Notes under the pieces: model-generated
What the model saw: the letters and a program-made list of their open reading frames with translations, nothing else
The model's database searches: none
Told to the model about the DNA's origin: nothing
Translations under genes and position numbers: made by a program
Assembly (NCBI GenBank): GCA_963169135.1
Contig: CAUJEQ010000261.1
Location: forward strand, 1 to 14,044
Direction of reading: 5' to 3'
DNA length: 14,044 bases
Origin: Chloroflexota bacterium
GTDB lineage: Bacteria > Chloroflexota > Dehalococcoidia > Tepidiformales > Tepidiformaceae
Part shown: in pieces, positions 6,852-12,908 of the stretch
Position numbering within the stretch: position 1 is the stretch's first letter
Layout of the letters: each line of letters starts with the position of its first letter

Positions 6852-6887
6852 ATGACACCAGCACGACCCCGGGCGGTAAGCCCGTGA
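6852..6887 (+). CDS. 11-codon leader ORF coupled to the small membrane protein
   Basis: The ATG at 6852 has TGGAG 6 bases upstream, the best ribosome-binding site in this leader. It encodes MTPARPRAVSP and stops at TGA 6885-6887; the stop shares its last base with the ATG of the 58-aa gene (TGATG). This geometry suggests translational coupling. It may instead be chance, with the downstream gene using its own weak GGGCGG site. Confidence 0.35.
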   Translation: MTPARPRAVSP

Positions 6888-7063
6888 TGCGGCGCGGCCG
6901 CGCCCCGATCTGGCTCGAAGTACTGCAGTTCGGCCTGGGCATCGCGCTCCTTGGCGTGAGCCTCCAGAACGGCCGCTGGCTCTTCGTCGTGCTCGCTGCC
7001 TTCTACCTGGTGCTCATCAGTTTCCGCGCGGTGAACAGCCGCCGGAAACCGCCCGGAGGCTAA
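6887..7063 (+). CDS. Small membrane protein, 58 aa, two predicted helices
   Basis: Not a named family. The 58 residues hold a basic N terminus (MRRGRAP), a first hydrophobic segment (about 10-26), a short turn with N-G-R, a second (about 31-49) and a basic tail (NSRRKPPGG). Positive-inside reasoning puts both ends in the cytoplasm as a hairpin in the inner membrane. The ATG at 6887 overlaps the stop of an 11-codon leader ORF; an in-frame GTG at 6884 is the alternative. It has its own TACAAT promoter box and ends 11 bases before the stop of the convergent AOR gene, so it is probably a single-gene unit. Function unknown. Confidence 0.6.
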   Translation: MRRGRAPIWLEVLQFGLGIALLGVSLQNGRWLFVVLAAFYLVLISFRAVNSRRKPPGG

Positions 7064-7074
7064 GGGCCCCTCCC

Positions 7075-8877
7075 CTACACCAGCCCCACCCCGTCTGCTT
7101 CGATGCCGAGCGCGCGGACCGTCTCGCGGGTGGGGGCGCCGGTCGCGGGGTCCCAGCCCTGCTCGACGTAGTAGTCAGTCACGATCTTCTCGAGCTCCTC
7201 GCCGGTTAGTCCCTTGTGCTTCGGGAGGTCTTCCGAGAAGCGCTTCGGCAGGCAGTCATCGGCGCGCGTCATGCCTTCCCGCATGTTGAACAGGCGGGCG
7301 AGCGTCAGCCCCCGGTGGGCCGTGGCCACCATCTCCGCCGCATCGACGCCCCAGCCCGTGACCGCGTTCAGGATCTGCGCCGTCTGGTCGTCGTCATAGG
7401 CGAGGAAGTGGCACATCCCCACCTGGTTGCGGAGCCCGTTCTTGTCGCCGGTCTGGCGCATGTGGTCGCCGCCGGTTGGCGCCAGCAGGTAGCTCGCACG
7501 CATCCCCGCCATGTGGCGCGGGTCGTGCATGGCCATCTCCATGCCCTTCACGGTCGTCAGGTAGTCCTCCGAGCCCTGGCCGATCTTCGCCGCGGCGCGC
7601 TGCGAGCCCTCCGCCAGGAGGTCGCCGATGCCTTCGCGCCTGGCGATCATCTGCAGCATCTGGACCACTGCGTCGCCATCGCGGAACTCGAGCTTCACCC
7701 CATCGGTGTCCTCGGGCGTGAGGACGCCCTTCTCGTACGCCTCCATCGCCCAGGCAACGGTCGCTCCGGCCGAGATCGTGTCCATCCCCATCATGTTGCA
7801 GATCTCGTTCGACTTGCACACCGCCACGATGTCATCTACCCCGAGGTTCGTGCCGAGCGAGGCGAGCGATTCGTACTCCGGTCCGCCGTACTTCGGGTCC
7901 ACGCGGTAGCGGTGCTGCGGGTCGACCGCAACCTTGACGCCCTTGCGCGTGACGCCCGCATCTTCTTCGCGCATCTCGATCTGGACGACCTTCTTGCAGC
8001 GGACGGAACAGGCGAAGCAGGCGCCCATGTCGATGCGCACCTCCTCCTTGATGGCGATGGCGTCGACCTTGTCCGTGCCTTCGAAGGTGCCGAGGCGGTA
8101 GTTGAGCGTGGGGATGCCCCCGTCGAGGCTCTTGCCCTGCATGGCGCCGCCCGTGCCGTATTCGTGGAAACCGCGATGGACCTGGTCGACCGTATTGCTG
8201 ACCCATTTCGAGATGGCGAGCAGCGCCCGCTGGTCGAAGATGCGCACGGGCGTCTTCCCGCGCACGGCGATGGCCTTGAGCTTCTTCGAGCCCATCACCG
8301 CGCCCATGCCGCTCCGGCCCGCGAACTCGTTCAGGTCGTTCGCGACGTTCGCGAAGCGGACCAGGTTCTCTCCGGCGGGCCCGATCTGCGCGACGCGGAT
8401 GCGCGGGTCGCCGAGGTCGGCGTGGATGGCCTCTTCCACGTCGCCCGTGACCTTGCCCCAGAGGTGGCTCGCGTCGCGGATCTCGACCTTGTCCTCATTG
8501 ATCCAGAGATAGACCGGGCTGGCCGAAGCGCCATGGACGACGATCGCGTCCCAGCCCGCGCGCTTCAGTTCGCTGCCCCAAAAGCCCCCGGCCTCGGCCT
8601 CGCCGAAACCGCCCGAGAGCGGAGACCTGGCGCCGACGCTGTGCCGGCCCGCGCCGGGTACCGGGGCGCCAGTCAGCACGCCGGGAGCGAACACCAGCAC
8701 GTTGTTCGGCCCCAGCGGGTCGGCTCCCTCGGGCACGTGCTTTAGCAAGTAATGTCCGATGAACCCCCGCCCGCCGCCATACTTCCGGTAAAACGCGTCG
8801 CCCGGCTCTTCCACGCTGGTCGTCCCGCCGGTCAGGTCAACGTGGAGGATCTTGTTCCAGTAGCCGAAACGTTCCAT
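7075..8877 (-). CDS. aor: Aldehyde:ferredoxin oxidoreductase (tungsten/molybdenum bis-pterin enzyme)
   Basis: A 600-residue cytoplasmic enzyme of the AOR family, which oxidises aldehydes to carboxylates with ferredoxin-type acceptors using a tungsto-bispterin cofactor and one [4Fe-4S] cluster. The cluster ligands match Pyrococcus furiosus AOR spacing: C287-x2-C290-x3-C294 (ACFACSVRC) and C489 (GMCHF). The N-terminal domain has RKYGGGRGFIGHYLL and FAPGVLTGAPVPGAGRHS, and the conserved FAGRSGMGAVMGSKKLKAIA follows at about 185-204. HDPRHMAGM (451-459) lies near the active site in relatives. The length is typical. The start ATG has AAAGG 6 bases upstream. A MoaD-like sulfur carrier is encoded 35 bases upstream on the same strand, a common AOR partner. 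The physiological aldehyde and the metal cannot be decided from sequence. Confidence 0.95.
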   Translation of the reverse strand: MERFGYWNKILHVDLTGGTTSVEEPGDAFYRKYGGGRGFIGHYLLKHVPEGADPLGPNNVLVFAPGVLTGAPVPGAGRHSVGARSPLSGGFGEAEAGGFWGSELKRAGWDAIVVHGASASPVYLWINEDKVEIRDASHLWGKVTGDVEEAIHADLGDPRIRVAQIGPAGENLVRFANVANDLNEFAGRSGMGAVMGSKKLKAIAVRGKTPVRIFDQRALLAISKWVSNTVDQVHRGFHEYGTGGAMQGKSLDGGIPTLNYRLGTFEGTDKVDAIAIKEEVRIDMGACFACSVRCKKVVQIEMREEDAGVTRKGVKVAVDPQHRYRVDPKYGGPEYESLASLGTNLGVDDIVAVCKSNEICNMMGMDTISAGATVAWAMEAYEKGVLTPEDTDGVKLEFRDGDAVVQMLQMIARREGIGDLLAEGSQRAAAKIGQGSEDYLTTVKGMEMAMHDPRHMAGMRASYLLAPTGGDHMRQTGDKNGLRNQVGMCHFLAYDDDQTAQILNAVTGWGVDAAEMVATAHRGLTLARLFNMREGMTRADDCLPKRFSEDLPKHKGLTGEELEKIVTDYYVEQGWDPATGAPTRETVRALGIEADGVGLV

Positions 8878-8912
8878 GGGTGGCCTTTCACGAGCGGTGG
8901 AGGACGACGGTG

Positions 8913-9176
8913 CTAACCGCCCTCCATGGGGCTGAAGAACACGACCTCGTCGTCATCGGCGAGCACCGAGTCGCGAGCGCCCTGGTCGCCGTTGATGCCA
9001 ATCGTAACGTCTTCGTCCGGCGGCACGCTGGCCGACGCCATGAGGTCAGCGACGGTCGAGCCGGGCGGCAAAGTGATGGTTAGCGGGCCTTCATGGCCGT
9101 TGGGGAGGAGGCGCCGCAGGTCGGCGAACAGTGTAAGACGGACGACGATTGAGGAGTTCGCCCGAGTGTGGGGCAT
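8913..9176 (-). CDS. MoaD/ThiS-family sulfur-carrier protein
   Basis: An 87-residue ubiquitin-fold protein. VVRLTLFADLRRLLPNG is the first beta-hairpin, LPPGSTVADLMA the helix region, and the chain ends in FFSPMEGG. The terminal Gly-Gly is the residue pair that is adenylated and thiocarboxylated in MoaD/ThiS. Placement directly before the AOR gene suggests it delivers sulfur for the dithiolene of the tungsten/molybdenum pterin cofactor. Start: ATG at 9176 with a weak GGTGA 3 bases upstream and a TATACT -10 box about 30 bases away. It lies first in a two-gene operon; the gap to the AOR gene is 35 bases. It could alternatively be a carrier used in another thiolation pathway, but the neighbour argues for a cofactor role. 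Confidence 0.85.
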   Translation of the reverse strand: MPHTRANSSIVVRLTLFADLRRLLPNGHEGPLTITLPPGSTVADLMASASVPPDEDVTIGINGDQGARDSVLADDDEVVFFSPMEGG

Positions 9177-9207
9177 GGCTCACCGGTGCGAGAGATTGAT
9201 CGCTCCG

Positions 9208-9213
9208 AGTATA
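9208..9213 (-). promoter_or_regulatory. -10 element (GC-TATACT) of the MoaD-like/AOR operon
   Basis: Minus-strand GGCTATACTCGG has a 5-of-6 match to TATAAT and the same GC just before it as the other promoters in this window. The expected start site leaves a leader of about 25 nt before the ATG at 9176. Confidence 0.55.
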
Positions 9214-9523
9214 GCCAGCGGTGAACTTTCGGGCAGTCGGCGTTTACCGGGATGCGAGCGCTCGTTCCGGGCCGCCGAACACGTCCCAACCTTGAATAAG
9301 ATCCGCCCATATTCAGGGTTGTTGCGTAACCTGGAATACTGGCGGCCTGCGCTCAATCTATCCCCCTCGCGGGCTACTCCCCTTCCAGCTTAGGTTGCGC
9401 GAAACGACGGAAACGCGGTCGTCGCGTTGCTCCCCTTCTCCCGCAGCGTCGGGAGAAGGGGTTGGGGGATGAGGGCCCGATGGTGCAATCGGCGATGCTC
9501 CCGCGAGTCAAGTTGTGTCCGCG
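9214..9523. other. Gene-free stretch with inverted repeats
   Basis: No convincing gene is seen on either strand. It holds an AT-richer imperfect inverted repeat (CCTTGAATA at 9290-9298 and TATTCAGGG at 9310-9318, 8 of 9 pairs) that could be an operator, and the strong hairpin at 9432-9461. Otherwise nothing is recognised. Confidence 0.6.
9432..9461. repeat. REP-like palindrome, possible terminator of the ABC operon
   Basis: CCCCTTCTCCCG (9432-9443), 6-base loop, then the perfect complement (9450-9461), followed by TTGGGGGATGAGGGC. This hairpin plus G-rich tail resembles a kind of repeat scattered in intergenic regions of many GC-rich bacteria; that is recalled, not searched. It lies 63 bases beyond the permease stop and could also terminate that operon. 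Confidence 0.5.
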
Positions 9524-10378
9524 CTACCCCGTGTATCCCCGGTTCCAGCGGAAAAACACCCGCGCGAGGACGAAGCTCACCGCGAGCCAGATGCCCAGCA
9601 CCAGCAGCACCCGCTCCACCTGCCACTCCCCGCCGTAGTCATCCACCGCCACCCAGTCCGGGAGGAAGACGTACCGCAGACCCTGGACCATCCACTTCAG
9701 CGGGAACGCCGCCGCGACGACCTTCAGGAACGGCGGCACCTGGGAGTACTGGAGAAAGACGCCCGAGATGAACTGCAACACCAGGTATGGCGGCTGCACG
9801 ATCGCCGCCGCCGAGGATGAGCTGCGGATCAGCCGTGTGTACGCGATGCCCAGCAGCGAACAGGTCGCCACGCCGAGCAGGAAGACCGCTGCCAGGACCG
9901 CCCACTTCTTCGGGTCCGTCGGCAACGACACGTCGTAGAACACGACCCCGATCGCGAGGATGAGCACCACGATCACGAAGGCCGTGAACAGTGCGAGGCC
10001 GACCTTGCCGGCGAAATAGGCGCTGCGCGGCAGGGGTGTCCCCGAAAGCCGCCGCAGCAAGCCGTCGTGTTGCTCCACCGCGATGGTCATGGCAAGGCTC
10101 GCGAACGTGGCACTGACGATGCCCGAGGCGATCATGCCCGGCACGAAGTACTGCGAGAACTCCACCTTCTCCACCCCCGGCGGCCCCTCGATCTCCCCGC
10201 TGAAGATGGTCGAGAAGATCACCACGAACAGCACCGGCAGGAGGAAAGTGAAGAACACCTGGTCCGGCGCCCGGAAGAACGTCTTGATTTCGATGCGGGT
10301 GCGCTCGAGCGAGAGCCGGATGAGGCGTCCCGGCGCGTTCGGTCGAAACTCCGCGGGGCTGGCGGGGAGTGCGGTCAT
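9524..10378 (-). CDS. ABC-2 type exporter permease
   Basis: A 284-residue inner-membrane permease of the ABC-2 (DrrB-like) family. About six hydrophobic segments are seen: 41-60, 78-100, 122-148, 159-180, 192-212 and 255-276. EQHDGLLRRLSGTPLPRSAYFAGK (102-125) is the conserved cytoplasmic loop with the typical GLLRRL-TPL pattern, and FPLKWMVQGLRYVF (225-238) is the family's C-terminal motif. The ATG at 10378 overlaps the stop of the ATPase gene by 4 bases (ATGA), so the two are translationally coupled and should form the exporter. The divergent MerR regulator suggests export of a drug-like compound; the substrate is unknown. No gene follows in the operon; a hairpin lies downstream. Confidence 0.9.
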   Translation of the reverse strand: MTALPASPAEFRPNAPGRLIRLSLERTRIEIKTFFRAPDQVFFTFLLPVLFVVIFSTIFSGEIEGPPGVEKVEFSQYFVPGMIASGIVSATFASLAMTIAVEQHDGLLRRLSGTPLPRSAYFAGKVGLALFTAFVIVVLILAIGVVFYDVSLPTDPKKWAVLAAVFLLGVATCSLLGIAYTRLIRSSSSAAAIVQPPYLVLQFISGVFLQYSQVPPFLKVVAAAFPLKWMVQGLRYVFLPDWVAVDDYGGEWQVERVLLVLGIWLAVSFVLARVFFRWNRGYTG

Positions 10379-11313
10379 GCGTCGTCTCCTTCGCGTCCCT
10401 CGCCGCCATCTGCGGCCTCGACCATCGCGAGATAGATGTCCTCCAGGCTCGGGCGGCTCACCGCCAGGGCGGGCAGTTCGGGCTCGCCGTTGGCCTCGGC
10501 CCAGCGCGCCAGCACCGCTACGACTGCCGTAGGCGTCGCTGTCGTGATGGTGACGCGACCGTCCCGCGTGGCGGTGTCCGCGCCGGTCTCCGGGAGCGGC
10601 CTGCCCGCCAGGTTCCCCGTCAGCGCGAAGGTCACCCGCGCGAGCGCCCGCTCCCGGCCGCCGATCCCCCGCGGAGTGCCGACTTCGACGAGCTGGCCCG
10701 CGATGATCACACCCACGCGGTCGGCCAGTTGTTCGGCTTCATCCAGGTAATGCGTGGTGAGCACGATGGTCTTGCCAAGCCGCGTGAACTCGCGGACAAC
10801 CTCCCACATCTGGCGGCGGCCCTGCGGGTCCAGCCCGGTCGTCGGCTCATCGAGGAAGATCAGCTCCGGGTCCCCGACGATGCCCATGGCGAGGTCTACC
10901 CGGCGCTTCTGCCCCCCGGAGAGGTCCTTGCAGCGGCTGGAGCGCTTGTCCGCCAGCCCCACCATGTCGACCACCCGGCGAGGGTCGAGGGGGTTCGGGT
11001 AAAACGTGGCGAAGTGCGCGACGGCTTCATCCGGCGTGAGTTGTTCGAAGAAGCCGGCCGATTGGAGGACGATGCCCAGCTGCGAACGCCAGACCAGGTC
11101 GCCGCGCTCAGGGTCCACGCCCAGGACAGTGGCCTCGCCGCCGGAGCGCGCGCGGAACCCTTCGAGGATCTCGACGAACGTCGTCTTCCCGGCGCCGTTC
11201 GGGCCGAGCAGGGCGAACACCTCGCCGGGCTCGATCTCCAGGTCGACGCCACGCAGGGCTTCCAGGTCGCCATAGCGCTTGCGGACGCCGCGGGCGGAGA
11301 GAGCGGGAGTCAC
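10375..11313 (-). CDS. ABC exporter ATP-binding protein (DrrA-like)
   Basis: A 312-residue cytoplasmic ATPase that powers the adjacent permease. Motifs: Walker A GPNGAGKT (37-44), Q-loop Gln 84, signature LSGGQ (131-135), Walker B LIFLDE (151-156), switch His 188 in TTHYLDEAEQ. The roughly 90-residue C-terminal domain ending PSLEDIYLAM is typical of DrrA/multidrug ABC-2 ATPases. The GTG at 11313 is chosen because it overlaps the TGA of the preceding 61-aa gene (GTGA), indicating coupling; homology also begins here (LSARGVRKRYGDLEALRGV). A -10-like TATTCT ends 6 bases before this GTG, so a leaderless internal transcript is also conceivable. ATGA overlap with the permease downstream. Confidence 0.92.
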   Translation of the reverse strand: MTPALSARGVRKRYGDLEALRGVDLEIEPGEVFALLGPNGAGKTTFVEILEGFRARSGGEATVLGVDPERGDLVWRSQLGIVLQSAGFFEQLTPDEAVAHFATFYPNPLDPRRVVDMVGLADKRSSRCKDLSGGQKRRVDLAMGIVGDPELIFLDEPTTGLDPQGRRQMWEVVREFTRLGKTIVLTTHYLDEAEQLADRVGVIIAGQLVEVGTPRGIGGRERALARVTFALTGNLAGRPLPETGADTATRDGRVTITTATPTAVVAVLARWAEANGEPELPALAVSRPSLEDIYLAMVEAADGGEGREGDDA

Positions 11314-11495
11314 GGCCGCAGAATAGCCGGTTTCGAACCGAGCCCGAGGCGGGCCCGCTCGACCGCTGCCCGGCGTTCCAGTCGCTCCAGTGCGCGCGCC
11401 TGCTCCCATTGCTCGCGATAGCGGGCCGCCAGGTTGGGCCGGCTCGCCTCGCGGCGGCGGTAGTCAGCGTAGTCGCGGGCTGTGGTGTCGAACAT
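11310..11495 (-). CDS. Small charged protein, 61 aa, leading the ABC exporter operon
   Basis: Not recognised as a named family. The 61 residues are unusually rich in Arg (14), Ala and Glu; the middle (about 20-48: NLAARYREQWEQARALERL and on) should form one long amphipathic helix. There is no signal peptide or membrane segment. The start is well supported: a full AAGGAGG (11511-11505) lies 9 bases upstream of the ATG, behind a sigma-70-like promoter in the divergent operator. The stop TGA overlaps the GTG of the ATPase gene, so its translation probably feeds the exporter genes. It may be a functional small protein, for instance an accessory of the exporter, or mainly a coupling leader; the sequence cannot decide. 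Confidence 0.7.
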   Translation of the reverse strand: MFDTTARDYADYRRREASRPNLAARYREQWEQARALERLERRAAVERARLGLGSKPAILRP

Positions 11496-11521
11496 AGGTC
11501 GTGTCCTCCTTGGATATTGGA

Positions 11522-11558
11522 CAGTGACACTATCCGATAGTAGCACTATCCTTGTCAA
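11522..11558. promoter_or_regulatory. Divergent promoters and MerR operator
   Basis: Plus strand (merR-type gene): GTGACA (11524-11529), 17-base spacer, TATCCT (11547-11552). Minus strand (exporter operon): TTGACA (11558-11553), 18-base spacer, GATAGT (11534-11529). Between and over them lie three copies of one half-site: CACTATCC at 11528-11535 and 11544-11551 in direct orientation, 16 bp apart, and GATAGT at 11536-11541 inverted between them. Long spacers with dyads inside are characteristic of MerR-regulated promoters. Confidence 0.65.
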
Positions 11559-11580
11559 TACCTTCTCCACCGGAGGCACC

Positions 11581-12237
11581 GTGAAGATTTCCGAGCTGAG
11601 TGACCAGACGGGTGTCTCGATCGCGACCCTCAAGTTCTACCTGCGCGAAGGGCTGCTCCGGCCGGGGACGCTGACTGCCCCGAACCAGGCTGACTACGGC
11701 GAGTCGCACGTGCGCCGGGCGCGGCTGGTTCGGGCGCTGCGCGAGGTGGCCCACCTGAGCATCGCCCAGATCGCGGCAATCACGGGCGCGCTCGACCGCG
11801 GCGAGGAACTCTACGATGTGATGGGCGTGACGGTTGACTCGCTCGGCGAGCGCCCCGCCGCCTTCACACCGGCCCAGGAGGCCGCCGCCGCCGAAGTCGA
11901 CCGGCTGCTGGCAACCCTCGGCCTGCCAGCGCGGGAGGAGTCGCTCGCGCGGCAGCAGCTGGTGGTCTCGTTCGAGGCTGTCCGGGAGATGTTGTTCCCG
12001 GGGCTCCCGGTGGAGGCCCTGGTCCCCTACGCGCGCGCCGCGGAGGATGTGGTCCGCGCGGAAGTCGCCGCCACACCGGGCATCTTCTCGGTGGACCCCG
12101 AACAGGTGCTCGAACGCGCCGTACTCGGCCTCACCCTCTTCGAACCGATCCTGCTCGCCTTCCGGCGGCTCACCCACGAGAAGCTCGTGGTGGACCACCT
12201 CGAAGGGACCGCGCCGCCGGAAGCCGGCCCGGATTAA
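11581..12237 (+). CDS. MerR-family transcriptional regulator
   Basis: A 218-residue regulator. Residues 1-68 form the MerR winged-helix domain: KISELSDQTGVSIATLKFYLREGLL, then the wing with YGESHVRRARLVRAL and the second helix pair HLSIAQIAAIT. The remaining 150 residues are an Ala/Leu/Glu-rich helical effector or dimer domain (AAEVDRLLATLGLPAREES..., VLERAVLGLTLFEPILLAFRRL), unlike metal-sensing MerR proteins, and no Cys is seen. A small-molecule sensor is therefore likelier than a metal sensor. GTG start with GGAGG 4 bases upstream. It is divergent from the ABC exporter operon and shares its operator, so it most likely regulates the exporter and itself. The stop overlaps the stop of the convergent UGSC gene (TTAA, 12234-12237). 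Confidence 0.9.
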   Translation: MKISELSDQTGVSIATLKFYLREGLLRPGTLTAPNQADYGESHVRRARLVRALREVAHLSIAQIAAITGALDRGEELYDVMGVTVDSLGERPAAFTPAQEAAAAEVDRLLATLGLPAREESLARQQLVVSFEAVREMLFPGLPVEALVPYARAAEDVVRAEVAATPGIFSVDPEQVLERAVLGLTLFEPILLAFRRLTHEKLVVDHLEGTAPPEAGPD

Positions 12238-12755
12238 TCGACCAGCGCCTCGATCACCGCGTCGACGATTGCGTCAGCCTTCGCCCGCATCTCGTCGTCG
12301 GTCGCATCCTGGATGGGGTGCGGGACGAAGATGCGCCGAACCTCCGGCAGGCCGAGCGCGTTCGCCTGCACTTCGGCGGCGTCGCGAAACTCGGTCGAGG
12401 CGATAAAGACGGCGGGCTTGCCGTTGATTTCGAACCAGGTCGTGTCGTGCACACTGCACGTTGTGCAGGATCCTCAGTCAGCGAGCGCTTCGATGACGAA
12501 GGCACACTCCTGGGCGATCTTGCGGCGCAGGTCTTCGGGCGCGGGCTTCGTGAAGGTCGGCTTGCTGTAGTGCCGGAACTCCACCCGCGGCAGGCGTTCG
12601 CGCAGCCGCTCTTCGAGCCGCGCGATGAGCACATCTCCCCGCGGCTTGGAAATGTTCAGCAGCCCGGCCGTGCCGGTGACTTCTTCCGGCCGGGCGGTGA
12701 GTTGCCTGCGGACCGGGACGCGCTCGTCGGTCGGGTCGAGGATGGTGGTGGACAA
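12234..12755 (-). CDS. UGSC-family selenoprotein with in-frame TGA (selenocysteine) codon
   Basis: Read through the TGA at 12474-12476, the frame gives a 173-residue protein: about 93 residues ending VIEALAD, then U94-G-S-C97-T-T-C100-S-V-H-D, then TWFEINGKPAVFIASTEF and a C-terminal half ending AIVDAVIEALVD. The U/C-G-S-C-T motif followed by H-D, and the N-terminal NISKPRGDVL and SKPTFTKPAP segments, are hallmarks of the UGSC family as I recall it, first noticed among marine metagenomic selenoproteins. The function is not established; a Sec/Cys redox centre is inferred. Sequence continues in frame on both sides without loss of family pattern, which argues against decay. TTG start at 12755 with GGAGG 6 bases upstream; the in-frame ATG at 12779 lies inside the -10 box. 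Own promoter, monocistronic, stop overlapping the MerR gene's stop. Confidence 0.85.
12442..12468 (-). promoter_or_regulatory. Candidate bacterial SECIS element after the selenocysteine codon
   Basis: Two mutually exclusive small hairpins follow the UGA on the mRNA: CUGCAC-AAC-GUGCAG (bases +6 to +20) and GUGU-GCACG-ACAC (+20 to +32). The second has an apical loop beginning with G at about +24, which fits the described bacterial SECIS rules (G among the first loop bases, loop roughly 16-37 nt after UGA). Folding energy was not computed. Confidence 0.5.
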
Positions 12756-12777
12756 GGTGCACCTCCGTGATGCGGCC

Positions 12778-12783
12778 ATTATG
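12778..12783 (-). promoter_or_regulatory. -10 element (CATAAT) of the UGSC gene
   Basis: Minus-strand GCGCATAATGGC; 5 of 6 match to TATAAT. With transcription starting about 7 bases on, the leader is about 16 nt and contains the GGAGG site (12766-12762) before the TTG start. No clear -35. Confidence 0.5.
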
Positions 12784-12855
12784 CGCGATCGGTCGGCCGG
12801 CCGGGTACCGTCCCCGGGCGCCGCCTCCCAGTGGCCGCAACGCCAGGCAAACAGA

Positions 12856-12879
12856 CCGGGACCCCTTTCGGGGTCCCGG
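12856..12879 (-). terminator. Intrinsic terminator of the secreted-protein operon
   Basis: CCGGGACCCC (12856-12865), 4-base loop, GGGGTCCCGG (12870-12879): a perfect 10-bp stem. On the minus strand it starts 29 bases after the stop at 12909 and is followed by TCTGTTTGCC, a modest T-rich tail. On the plus strand there is no gene to end here. Confidence 0.75.
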
Positions 12880-12908
12880 AGGTGTTGTGGGCCGGAATCG
12901 GACGGCGT

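Noticed and set aside
7216..8745. Plus-strand frame of 509 codons opposite the AOR gene
   Set aside because: Antisense of a well-conserved enzyme; repetitive His/Leu/Arg/Val composition and no ribosome-binding site or domain.
9390..9626. A 78-residue minus-strand protein across the REP-like hairpin
   Set aside because: It overlaps the end of the permease gene in another frame, encodes the palindrome itself and has no start signal.
12234..12755. Two separate small genes, one ending at 12474 and one starting with GTG at 12452
   Set aside because: Both are in the same frame, the 21 bases between encode G-S-C-T-T-C-S after the TGA, the second piece has no ribosome-binding site of its own, and together they match one family with Sec/Cys at the junction.
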